The notes below the pieces were generated by a model, which ran no database searches, was not told the DNA's origin, and was given only the letters and a program-made list of their open reading frames with translations. A stretch of DNA of 64,000 nt from Paenibacillus albus. GTDB taxonomy: Bacteria; Bacillota; Bacilli; Paenibacillales; Paenibacillaceae. The DNA lies in the NCBI RefSeq assembly GCF_003952225.1, contig NZ_CP034437.1:4726501-4790500 (forward strand). Reading direction: 5' to 3'. Positions 45,920 through 54,149 of this stretch are shown here, in pieces (position 1 is the first letter of the stretch; each line of letters starts with the position of its first letter). Made by a program: the position numbers and the translations under genes.

Positions 45920-47065
45920 TTATTTATCTTCGGTTAGCACATCTTTGCCTTTATCGTCGATCGCGGCAATTGATCCGATCTTCCATGGCTCGGCAGGCGA
46001 TTCTCGAACGAGGATCAACCCCAGCTTCAGCTTCAGCACCTTCTTGTCGACTGCCAGCATCCTTACATTTTGCGAGAGATCCGCTATTAACTCGTCTTCC
46101 GAGGCGTTAGCTGCAAGCTCCTTCTTCTGTTCGGATGCGATCCGTTCCACATGTGCAATTAATCGCGTAAGCTTGTCATTATAGGGGTCTTCAAACAGCA
46201 TTCGGGCGGCTTGGAGTTCCTTTAAATTAAAGGTTTTGAAGAAGGTGGCGACGATCTTGTCAGGGTTCATCGCGCCGACATACTCGGGCAGCTTGCCAGA
46301 AGCCTTGAACACCATAAGCTGATGCTCCGGGTCGACGCTTTGTGTCTTATGAGTCGTGCTTCCGAGAAAATGAACGCAGAAGTGGCCTGGAAAATCATTG
46401 TCTGGGATGCCATCTCCGCCATGCGGCTTGCCGTGCATCGAAGCTGCGAGCACTTCGCCATCTGCCCGAACAAGGATCGCTTTTCGCTTCCAGCTCCATT
46501 TGCCATTATAGATACGCTTCATAATTTCAGTATCCTGGCGCGTCAGCGGCTGAACATCGGCGTGGCTGCTGCCAGCTCGCCTTTGCACTTGAAAGGTTAG
46601 ACCCGTTTCCAAATCGGTGAGCGAGAAGCTTGACATTTTCGGGACATACGCCTTTGCTTCATCCCAGGACAGCAGCTTGCCATAATACGTTTTCCGAAGC
46701 TCTCGAACCCGCTGAGCAAGAAGCTGTCGATCATGCTCTTGCAAAATCACTTTCTCTTCTGCTTCATAATCGTATACAACGCCGTACCGATCGACCGGAA
46801 GAGACTGCATGTCGCTCCCTCTCCTGATCAAAATGTATGTATCGGTGACGGGAACCGCAGTAATTCGGACGCGAACGCCGTTCTTTAACATTCTCGAAAT
46901 GGTTTCTTCGCTCCCGATCGCGAGCTCCGCAGCTCTGACCGATTCTGGACTTGCGGATACACGCAGCTTTGCCCCTTCATCTCCCGCTTCTGCGCGATGA
47001 CTGCCAAGCAAGATCCCAATCCCAAGTAGACAAACAACCTGTAAGATGCACCTTACTTTGCGCAT
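45920..47065 (-). CDS. Secreted protein of unknown function with an HG...HFC motif
   Basis: 381 residues. A signal peptide (CILQVVCLLGIGILLGSHRAEA) leads an export product. Residues about 120-270 hold a block found in other Paenibacillus secreted proteins: FSLTDLETGLTFQVQRRAGSSHADVQPL, then KWSWKRKAILV, ASMHGKPHGGDGIP and FPGHFCVHF. The His-Gly...His-x-Cys order recalls L,D-transpeptidases (HG...S-x-G-C), but the exact motif differs. The C-terminal third is charged and helical. ATG at 47065 follows GGGGAGG. Convergent with the cyclase. No function is assigned. Confidence 0.7.
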   Translation of the reverse strand: MRKVRCILQVVCLLGIGILLGSHRAEAGDEGAKLRVSASPESVRAAELAIGSEETISRMLKNGVRVRITAVPVTDTYILIRRGSDMQSLPVDRYGVVYDYEAEEKVILQEHDRQLLAQRVRELRKTYYGKLLSWDEAKAYVPKMSSFSLTDLETGLTFQVQRRAGSSHADVQPLTRQDTEIMKRIYNGKWSWKRKAILVRADGEVLAASMHGKPHGGDGIPDNDFPGHFCVHFLGSTTHKTQSVDPEHQLMVFKASGKLPEYVGAMNPDKIVATFFKTFNLKELQAARMLFEDPYNDKLTRLIAHVERIASEQKKELAANASEDELIADLSQNVRMLAVDKKVLKLKLGLILVRESPAEPWKIGSIAAIDDKGKDVLTEDK

Positions 47066-47164
47066 GACAACCTCCCCTTCTAATGGTTTCCACGCAGTAA
47101 GGTTTCCCTTCCTTATCCATACGGATACGGAACTAGCAGAATCAAAGTGAAACATTAGATTGAG

Positions 47165-47194
47165 AAAGCCTGCCGGCAATTGCCGACAGGCTTT
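47165..47194 (-). terminator. Hairpin after the methyltransferase gene
   Basis: AAAGCCTGCCGGCA / TGCCGACAGGCTTT, 31 bases after the methyltransferase stop. The T-run is short (CTTTCTC), so the terminator is moderate. Confidence 0.55.
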
Positions 47195-47224
47195 CGTTAA
47201 CAATGTTTTGGTTGAAACGCGATC

Positions 47225-48043
47225 TTATTTGCGGCATATAAAGATTAGATCCTTGTGGTCTGCCGTAGCCGGTTCGTCGCTGAAATCGCCACAGATCCGT
47301 ATGTCGCTGAAGCCTGCGCGCTCAAGCATCAACACCAACTCGTTCTTCGTAAAGTCCTCCACCACTTGGGTATGGACTTCCTCCTTGATAAGGACTCCTT
47401 CTTGCCACAGCCTGGCTCGCAACTGACGGATGGCGACGTTCTCCAAGGGATCTGTTTTAAGTGTACGGCTTGCTAGTTCCAGCTCCGTGCCGTCGGCCAG
47501 AGGTTGGCGCTCGCTGGATACGGGCCATTCTCCAGGCTCAGCCCTCCTGTACTCAGGCAGCCTCGCCAGCCAGGCGCCCGGTTCGTTCCATCGCACCGCA
47601 TAGTTGAATGCGAACGTACCGCCTGGACGCAGATGCTCATAGCAGCGCTGCATGGCCTGCATAGTCAGACGAGGATTTCCACCGAGACCAATCACGCCGC
47701 ACGCAAATATCGTTTTATAGCGCCGGGGAAGATCCAGCTCGTGAATGGCCTGCGCATAGAGCCGGGGTGAAAGGCTGTGCTTTGCTGCTTGCTCCTGGCA
47801 GACTGCCAACATATCCTCCGAGAAGTCGCAGCCATCCACATCCAGACCGGCCTTCAACATGAAGAGCAGCAAGCGTCCACCGCCACAGCCTAGATCTAAC
47901 GCCGGTTGTCCGGACGTCTCAATCAGATTCTTGTAGTACGCTGCTTCCGGGCCAATTGCCGTCCACAATTCGACATGCGCCCGCGCGACAAGTCCATAAT
48001 GCCATATTTGGGGTCGCTGTATATTTTGATTTTCATTTAACAA
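47225..48043 (-). CDS. Class I SAM-dependent methyltransferase
   Basis: 272 residues. SAM motif I is seen as ALDLGCGGGRLLLFM, then DGCDFSEDML (acidic tip), FACGVIGLGGNP and HLRPGGTFAFNYAVRW. Substrate unknown. The TTG at 48043 is preferred: ATGGAGG lies 8 bases upstream, whereas ATG at 48058 has no binding site and would itself overlap that GGAGG. The site is buried in a hairpin (48052-48070). Confidence 0.85.
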   Translation of the reverse strand: MLNENQNIQRPQIWHYGLVARAHVELWTAIGPEAAYYKNLIETSGQPALDLGCGGGRLLLFMLKAGLDVDGCDFSEDMLAVCQEQAAKHSLSPRLYAQAIHELDLPRRYKTIFACGVIGLGGNPRLTMQAMQRCYEHLRPGGTFAFNYAVRWNEPGAWLARLPEYRRAEPGEWPVSSERQPLADGTELELASRTLKTDPLENVAIRQLRARLWQEGVLIKEEVHTQVVEDFTKNELVLMLERAGFSDIRICGDFSDEPATADHKDLIFICRK

Positions 48044-48051
48044 GTTAACGG

Positions 48052-48070
48052 CCTCCATTCATTATGGAGG
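48052..48070. promoter_or_regulatory. Hairpin masking the methyltransferase ribosome binding site
   Basis: CCTCCAT-TCATT-ATGGAGG, perfect 7-bp stem. One arm is the ribosome binding site for the TTG start, so the fold should lower translation. Confidence 0.5.
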
Positions 48071-48289
48071 GTTACCTCATGGTTGCCCTCCGTATCATAG
48101 CGGTTGCGATGTTCAGGTTGAAATTCATTCGAATCACCCTTTCTTGAATGGATGCGCCGCGTGCCGCGACAGGTTCATCATGGCACAGGAAACTTGTACC
48201 GTTCTAGGTAGCAATTGAATAAAATCAAATTTGTTAGTTGACCCTCTCAATTTCACTCGACATTCTGCCTTTACTGCGTTGGTAAATGC

Positions 48290-48316
48290 ACAGGCGTTCT
48301 CCTTTGCCCATACAAT
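48290..48316 (+). promoter_or_regulatory. SigK promoter of tgl
   Basis: AC, 17 bases, CATACAAT, with the expected transcript start near 48323, 19 bases before the first ATG. It matches the known SigK dependence of tgl in Bacillus. Confidence 0.7.
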
Positions 48317-48341
48317 GTTGGAATAGGCGTGCGAGCAGCAC

Positions 48342-49067
48342 ATGGAAGGCGGGAATGGGATGAATTTCGAATCGATCCTACGGTCAAATATTTTGGCTGC
48401 GGCAAAAGACATGCACAATAGCGATGTGGGATTCGCGACGTTTCGGACGTCGTATTGTAATACGGAATATTGGAATTTGACTAGTGAGGGCGGCTTCGAG
48501 CTGAAGCGAAACGTCACGGCGGCGGATGGGATTCGCGACATCTACCAAAACGCGAGAAAATACGGATTCGAGTGCGCGACCGCAGTCATGATTATTGAAT
48601 ATAAGGCCGTGTTAGAAACGCTCGGTGACGAGGAGTTCAACCGGCTCTTCCCCAATATATACTTGCACTCTTGGCAATTCGACAACAACCTCGGCTTAAC
48701 CCGGGAGGACGCGCCAAGCTCGAACTCAAAGCCTGGAGATGTCCTTTATTTCAAGAATCCGGAGGTTAATCCGGATGAACGAATCTGGCAGGGCGAGAAC
48801 GTCATTAAGATGGGAGATGACCATTACTTCGGTCACGGTATTGGGATGGAGACCGGAGAAGGCATTATCAGTACCCTGAACAAGCACAGAGCGTCCGGCG
48901 CGACGGAGTCCGCCTATCTGGAGGATCAATTCATCTACCCAAGCTTCAGCGCATTATCAAAACACGCCGCCCCCTCTGACATGCGACCAAACCGCGTCAT
49001 CCCTGTAAGACTTGATCCAGGCTCGGTTAGTGCAAGCATCGGAGCAAGGAGATATATTGTGCATTAA
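48342..49067 (+). CDS. tgl: Spore coat protein-glutamine gamma-glutamyltransferase (transglutaminase) Tgl
   Basis: 241 residues from ATG 48342, or 235 from ATG 48360 (GGAAGG 10 bases before the second). It cross-links coat proteins by Gln-Lys bonds. The catalytic Cys is Cys78 in YGFECATAVMIIEYKAV, with the later GDVLYFKNPEVNPDERIWQGENVI and YFGHGIGM blocks. Compared with Bacillus subtilis Tgl, about 50 N-terminal residues are missing before the ILAAAKDMHNS region; the stop at 48324 and the promoter position say this short form is genuine. Single gene. Confidence 0.93.
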   Translation: MEGGNGMNFESILRSNILAAAKDMHNSDVGFATFRTSYCNTEYWNLTSEGGFELKRNVTAADGIRDIYQNARKYGFECATAVMIIEYKAVLETLGDEEFNRLFPNIYLHSWQFDNNLGLTREDAPSSNSKPGDVLYFKNPEVNPDERIWQGENVIKMGDDHYFGHGIGMETGEGIISTLNKHRASGATESAYLEDQFIYPSFSALSKHAAPSDMRPNRVIPVRLDPGSVSASIGARRYIVH

Positions 49068-49188
49068 ATGGGGCTCGTAAGTTAAGGACTGAACGTCTAC
49101 TGGCATGAATAGGTCAGCGGCGTCCGGTCCTTCTCTTCTTAAAGATTGGTAAACCTCACCTAAATAAGGCACATAAGCAGGAAATATC

Positions 49189-49241
49189 TTGACACCGATA
49201 CACTTTGTATCATAAATTACATAATAGGACATTTTGTATCC
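49189..49241 (+). promoter_or_regulatory. Promoter and twin operators of the XRE gene
   Basis: TTGACA (49189), 18 bases, TAAATT. The palindrome GATAC-ACTTT-GTATC (49197-49211) lies in the spacer and a second site GGACATTTTGTATCC (49227-49241) follows 30 bases on. The layout suggests autorepression. Confidence 0.6.
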
Positions 49242-49277
49242 AAGCGGAATAATAAACCAAGAAGTAAGGAGTTTGCG

Positions 49278-49607
49278 ATGATGACAATGGGAGATCGATT
49301 GCGAGAGCTGCGGCTGAGGCACAATTACTCACAAGATGAGGTGGCAAGGCAGATCGGCATTACCCGGTCCGCCTATAGCCATTATGAGATTAACAATAGG
49401 CAGCCTGTTTATGAAACGTTGAGGAAGCTTGCTTCTTTGTTCGGCGTGTCACTCGACTATATTATCGGCGGCGAACCATCCAAGAGAGATTCACCGGCAC
49501 TAACGCCTGAGACGATAGAGATTATTCGGCTGCTGAGCACTATGGATCAGGAGAAGCGCAGGCTGTCCATCGACCGGATGATGGCCGTCATCAAACAAGT
49601 CGATTAA
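49278..49607 (+). CDS. XRE-family helix-turn-helix regulator
   Basis: 109 residues. An N-terminal HTH (LRELRLRHNYSQDEVARQIGITRSAYSHYEINNRQPVYETLRKLASLFGVSLDYII) of the repressor/SlrR class is followed by a short C-terminal helical tail. AAGGAGTTTGCG precedes the ATG. Its last four bases overlap the end of the convergent kinase gene. Target genes are unknown. Confidence 0.9.
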   Translation: MMTMGDRLRELRLRHNYSQDEVARQIGITRSAYSHYEINNRQPVYETLRKLASLFGVSLDYIIGGEPSKRDSPALTPETIEIIRLLSTMDQEKRRLSIDRMMAVIKQVD

Positions 49608-51739
49608 CTCGCCAGCACTACTTCCGCGGGGAGCATGAACCAGATCATCGTTCCTTTATCCACCGTACTCACCGCACCTATCGCGCCGTCATGCGCTTCT
49701 ACAATTTCTTTTGCAATGGCTAGCCCGAGTCCGCTTCCGCCATCCGCTGAATTCCTCGACACGTCTTTCTTGTAGAACCTGTCGAAGATATATGGCAAAT
49801 GCTCATCCGCAATCCCGCTGCCGGTATCGCTTACGGTTACGATGACTCGGCTAGTATGCTCTTCGAAGAAGAATGATAGCGTGATTTCTCCGCCTCTTGG
49901 CGTATGTTTGATCGCGTTGTACACGACGTTTGCCAGTACTTGATCCATTCTTGCTAGATCAAGGCTAAGCAGAATGCGGTTCTGCTGTTCTATCTCATGC
50001 GCATGGCCATCCTCTGAGGAGCTTACGCTATGAAAATCACAACTGAACCGCAAGCCGCTGCTAACGACGTCGATCTCGTACATGTCATGCAGCTGCTGAA
50101 TCCAATGCCCAAGCGGCACCTTCGCAAAATCAAACCGCGTCTGACCCGTCTCCAGCTTCGTCAGCTCAAACAAATCTCGGATAAGCCGGTTGAGCCCACC
50201 CACTTTGCCGAGCATCATCCGAATGTATCGCCGCTGCTGCTCCTCCGTCTGCACGACGCCGTCCTGGAAGGCTTCCAAATATCCTTGCAGCAGCGTAATC
50301 GGCGTTCGCAGATCATGTGAGATATTCGTCATCAAATGTCTACGGGAAGTCTCCGACCGCTGCAAATCACGGTTGGTCTGTTCCAGCGTCGCATTCGCAT
50401 GCTTAAGCGCGACTGTGCGTTCTTCAATTCGCTCTTCCAGATGGGTATTCAGCTCGCGAAGCTCATAGGATACATGCTCCACCTGGGCCATCGCATTCGA
50501 GAATCGCCTTGAGATAATAAATGACTGCATCAGCATAAAGAAGAATAAGCCTAGTGGGACCAACTGCGCGTAGACAAGCCATTCATTGAAGAAGAGCATG
50601 TCGTTCAGCACCGTTACGACGAACACGGCAAGTCCCGTGAGGACGAAGGTAGAGCCGATTCTTCGGCGCACGCGAGCGGTAATGAGGACAGCAAGCGAGT
50701 AGATCGCGACGCCGACGACGAATAGCTGAAACAACGCAAGCTGCTTCGAGAAAGTGATTGCCGGGCTGACAAGCACGAACACACATAAAGATAACCCAAT
50801 TCCGGTTACATAAGGTATGACTCGCTTCGAGGCGTCCAGCGGGAACAGTCTGTACACATAGAGGAAGCCCGTTACCGCGCTGAGCGCGAATGCTATGTAT
50901 TCGATCTTAAGTCCTGCTTCCCAAGATATCGGGAATATCCTCAGCAGGTAGTTCTCCCCTGTCACGCTTGCCCTTGCAGCAACGAGCAGACAGAGCAGGC
51001 CAAAATGCATCGTAAACTGCTCCTGCCTCCGAAACGCATACAAACCGATGTGATAGACACCGATAATAATGAGACTGCCGAGGATCAGCATCTCCTTAGC
51101 GGTCGTTTTCATCTGCGAAGCAACGATCGAATCGCTGTCTCCGAGCTGCATTGGAACCCAGATGCCTCCCTTACGGTGCTGGAAATTAGACACCTGGATG
51201 ACGATCTCCAGCTTGTCCGTATCCGTGTTGAACGAGACGATCTTCGGAAACTGCTCCGCCTTCGAGCCGCTCCGGCTAGTTCCGACATGACCGAGCTCTA
51301 CGAGCTCTTTGCCATTCACCCACAGCTTATAGCTGCTAAAAATATTCGGCAGGCGCATCGCGAGCACATGATCGGTTCGTTTAATAAGCGCTGTTAGCTT
51401 GTAAGTCGCATAGCCTTGTCCTTCATCGATGCCTTGCACGTTCCGATAGCTATTCCATGATCGGGGAACACGAATTGTCTCCGTGCTCTGCTCAAGGGCA
51501 GCATCGCCCGGCTTCAGCAGCTTGCCTGCATAGAACGCCCACTGTCCCGATAATTCGACTTGGCCATCAGTTTCGAACTGCCAGCCGCTCAGGTCAATTA
51601 TCCCTTGCTTTGCTGCAGGTTTGACTTGCTTGCTCTCTACGGAGCAGCCGCTTAATGCAAGAAGCGGGAGTAATAAGAGTAAAAAATAACATAAATGACG
51701 CCGAATTGTGCTAACCTCCTGGAAACGCGGATTGCCCAC
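49604..51739 (-). CDS. 7TMR-DISM sensor histidine kinase
   Basis: 711 residues. A lipoprotein-like signal (LLLLPLLALSGC) is followed by an external jelly-roll sensor (50-200, typical of carbohydrate-like ligands), seven membrane helices (about 215-410), a coiled coil, HisKA with His475 (TNISHDLRTP) and HATPase (NVVYNAIKHTPRGG, VSDTGSGI, GGSGLGLAIAKEIV). GTG at 51739 is chosen because AAAGGAG lies 6 bases upstream; a later AGGAGG has no start codon after it. It is divergent from its response regulator with 50 bases between them. Confidence 0.92.
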   Translation of the reverse strand: MGNPRFQEVSTIRRHLCYFLLLLLPLLALSGCSVESKQVKPAAKQGIIDLSGWQFETDGQVELSGQWAFYAGKLLKPGDAALEQSTETIRVPRSWNSYRNVQGIDEGQGYATYKLTALIKRTDHVLAMRLPNIFSSYKLWVNGKELVELGHVGTSRSGSKAEQFPKIVSFNTDTDKLEIVIQVSNFQHRKGGIWVPMQLGDSDSIVASQMKTTAKEMLILGSLIIIGVYHIGLYAFRRQEQFTMHFGLLCLLVAARASVTGENYLLRIFPISWEAGLKIEYIAFALSAVTGFLYVYRLFPLDASKRVIPYVTGIGLSLCVFVLVSPAITFSKQLALFQLFVVGVAIYSLAVLITARVRRRIGSTFVLTGLAVFVVTVLNDMLFFNEWLVYAQLVPLGLFFFMLMQSFIISRRFSNAMAQVEHVSYELRELNTHLEERIEERTVALKHANATLEQTNRDLQRSETSRRHLMTNISHDLRTPITLLQGYLEAFQDGVVQTEEQQRRYIRMMLGKVGGLNRLIRDLFELTKLETGQTRFDFAKVPLGHWIQQLHDMYEIDVVSSGLRFSCDFHSVSSSEDGHAHEIEQQNRILLSLDLARMDQVLANVVYNAIKHTPRGGEITLSFFFEEHTSRVIVTVSDTGSGIADEHLPYIFDRFYKKDVSRNSADGGSGLGLAIAKEIVEAHDGAIGAVSTVDKGTMIWFMLPAEVVLAS

Positions 51740-51789
51740 CCCTGTCTCCTTTCGTTATAATAGCCTAGGAAGAGGGGGAAGAAACGAAG

Positions 51790-52518
51790 ATGAGTGGGAG
51801 CAAAATATTAGTTGTAGACGATGAAGCTGACATTACCGAGCTCATAACGCTTTATATGGAACGCGAAGGCTACGCTGTACATACGACAGACAACGGTGAA
51901 GATGCCGTCCAAATGGCGGAATCTATAGCCCCGGACATGATTTTGCTCGATATTTCGCTCAAAAATTTGGATGGGTTCGAGGTTTGCAAGCAAATTCGTA
52001 CCATTTCCAACGTTCCCATATTGTTTATCAGCTGCATGAGCGACGATACTGACATTATACATGGTCTTACCGTAGGCGGCGACGATTATATGACCAAGCC
52101 GTTCAGCCCTAGTCAGCTCGTCGCGCGCGTGAAAGCGCATTTGCGCCGTCAATCGGTCAATGAGCAGCGCTCGATCGAACGTATAACCGGTGAAGTGCTT
52201 CAGCTAGATGGCCTTGAGATCAACCTGCCGGCGCGAACGGTCCATGTGCAGGATAGAGAGGTTTTCCTATCTGCCAAAGAATTCGAGCTGCTGGTTCGTC
52301 TTGCCAAGACGCCTAATCGTGCTTTTGCGCTCGACGACTTGTATACGATCGTTTGGGGCCATGACAGTATGGGGGATACGCGCACGCTGATGGTGCATAT
52401 CAGCAATCTTCGCAAAAAAATCGAGCCCGATCCTGCAAACCCGATCTACATCGTAACTGTACGGGGTGTAGGCTACAAATTTAACTTCAAGGAAGGAAAT
52501 CTTCATGTACAACGCTGA
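51790..52518 (+). CDS. OmpR-family response regulator
   Basis: 242 residues. A receiver (acceptor Asp54 in MILLDISLKN) and a winged-helix DNA-binding domain (FLSAKEFELLVRLAKTPNRAF, RTLMVHISNLRKKIEPDP). Pairs with the divergent 7TMR kinase. AGAGGGGGAAG precedes the ATG. The next gene begins 14 bases before its end. Confidence 0.95.
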   Translation: MSGSKILVVDDEADITELITLYMEREGYAVHTTDNGEDAVQMAESIAPDMILLDISLKNLDGFEVCKQIRTISNVPILFISCMSDDTDIIHGLTVGGDDYMTKPFSPSQLVARVKAHLRRQSVNEQRSIERITGEVLQLDGLEINLPARTVHVQDREVFLSAKEFELLVRLAKTPNRAFALDDLYTIVWGHDSMGDTRTLMVHISNLRKKIEPDPANPIYIVTVRGVGYKFNFKEGNLHVQR

Positions 52519-53371
52519 TTTATGGAAAGACTACGAGCTTCTCGATACGGGAAACGGAGAGAAATTAGAACGCTGGGGGCGCTACGTGCTGCGCAGACCA
52601 GACCCGCAGGTTATCTGGCCAATTGCCAATGAGAATGAACAATGGAAAACGGCTGACGGCCACTATCATCGCAGCTCTTCAGGCGGCGGCGAATGGGACT
52701 TCCGCACGAAGATGCCGGAGCGTTGGACGGTTGAATATGGTGAACTGAAATTCCATATTAAGCCGACGAGCTTCAAGCATACAGGCTTGTTCCCTGAGCA
52801 AGCGGTAAACTGGACGTGGATGATGGATAAGATTCGCAATGCCGGTCGTCCGATTCGCGTGCTGAACCTGTTTGCGTACACTGGCGGCGCAACCGTAGCA
52901 GCTGCTGCTGCCGGCGCTGAGGTATGTCACGTGGATGCGGCTAAGGGCATGGTTCAATGGGCAAAAGAAAACGCTGAGCTGTCTGGCCTTGCATCCGCTC
53001 CAATCCGCTACATTACAGATGATGTATTCAAATTCGTCCAGCGCGAAGAGCGCCGCGGCAAGAAATATGATGCCATCATTATGGACCCGCCATCGTACGG
53101 ACGCGGACCAAACGGCGAGATGTGGAAGCTGGAAACGAATCTGTTCCCATTCCTTGATTTCTGTACGACGATTCTGTCGGAGGATCCGCTGTTTGTTCTT
53201 GTGAATTCTTATACGACCGGCCTTTCCCCTACTGTGCTGCATAACATGCTGCATATGACGGTCGGCCGTAAGTTTGACGGCTCGATTCATTGCGGAGAGA
53301 TCGGACTGCCAATCTCAGCATCTGGCCTTACACTGCCATGCGGCATCCTTGGCCGCTGGGAGGGCAAGTAA
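52505..53371 (+). CDS. Class I SAM methyltransferase (rRNA methyltransferase-like)
   Basis: 288 residues. The Rossmann SAM site RVLNLFAYTGGATVAAAAAGAEVCHVDAAKGMV and the catalytic DPPSYGRGP motif are of the RlmK/RlmL/RlmI-like group, which methylates ribosomal RNA bases. No N-terminal PUA or THUMP domain is present. It overlaps the regulator gene by 14 bases; AAGGAAAT precedes the ATG. The target is not known. Confidence 0.88.
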   Translation: MYNADLWKDYELLDTGNGEKLERWGRYVLRRPDPQVIWPIANENEQWKTADGHYHRSSSGGGEWDFRTKMPERWTVEYGELKFHIKPTSFKHTGLFPEQAVNWTWMMDKIRNAGRPIRVLNLFAYTGGATVAAAAAGAEVCHVDAAKGMVQWAKENAELSGLASAPIRYITDDVFKFVQREERRGKKYDAIIMDPPSYGRGPNGEMWKLETNLFPFLDFCTTILSEDPLFVLVNSYTTGLSPTVLHNMLHMTVGRKFDGSIHCGEIGLPISASGLTLPCGILGRWEGK

Positions 53372-53372
53372 G

Positions 53373-54149
53373 ATGACAATGGACAAGGAAGCGGGCACAG
53401 GTTTGGAGCACGGGCCTGAACCGCTCCTGCCCGTTTTATACGAAGATAACCATTTGCTCGCCGTTATTAAGCCGCCTGGGATGCTTTCTCAAGCCGATGA
53501 TACCGGAGAGATGGATATGGTGACTTTATTGAAAGATGATCTGAGAGCGCGATATCAGAAGCCTGGCAATGTCTATGTCGGGCTTGTGCATCGCTTGGAT
53601 CGGCCGGTTGGCGGCGCGATGCTGTTCGCGAAGACGTCGAAGGCAGCTGGTCGGTTGTCGGAATCGGTTCGCAGCCGTTCTTTTGACAAGCTGTATCTGG
53701 CCATTGTACATGGGGCACCTGAAGCTTCTTCAGGGCGGCTGCGGCATTTCCTGCGGAAAGACGCTGCGCGCAACATCGTCACGGTTCATGCGAAGCAAGT
53801 GCAGGATGCCAAAGAAGCCATTCTCGATTATGCAGTTGTCGCGAGGAACGGAGCCTACTCTCTCGTTGCCGTGAAGCTGCTGACTGGCCGCTCGCACCAG
53901 ATACGTGCCCAGATGTCGTCAATCGGCTGTCCGCTCGTCTACGACCGTAAGTACGGCGCTCCAGCGGTGCAAGGCGAGCAAGACATCGCCTTATGGTCCG
54001 CCATGGTCGGTGTAGCGCACCCTGTCACGAAGGAATGGATGACGTTCGATGCTTCCACGCCGAAGACAGAGCCTTGGAGCCGCTTCAATGATGGAGATTA
54101 CGCTCGTGCGCGAACGATACTGCCGGAGAAAGGAACTGACGGCTCATGA
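53373..54149 (+). CDS. RluA-family pseudouridine synthase
   Basis: 258 residues. The catalytic Asp lies in VHRLDRPVGGAML, then RSHQIRAQMSSIGCPLVYDRKYG. There is no S4 domain, as in the short YlyB/TruC-like group. GGGAGGG inside the upstream gene serves the ATG at 53373, one base after that gene's stop. RNA target unknown. Confidence 0.92.
   Translation: MTMDKEAGTGLEHGPEPLLPVLYEDNHLLAVIKPPGMLSQADDTGEMDMVTLLKDDLRARYQKPGNVYVGLVHRLDRPVGGAMLFAKTSKAAGRLSESVRSRSFDKLYLAIVHGAPEASSGRLRHFLRKDAARNIVTVHAKQVQDAKEAILDYAVVARNGAYSLVAVKLLTGRSHQIRAQMSSIGCPLVYDRKYGAPAVQGEQDIALWSAMVGVAHPVTKEWMTFDASTPKTEPWSRFNDGDYARARTILPEKGTDGS

Noticed and set aside
48134-48541. 135-codon minus-strand frame upstream of and overlapping tgl
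   Set aside because: Overlaps the tgl start and its SigK promoter, no ribosome binding site, unrecognised sequence.
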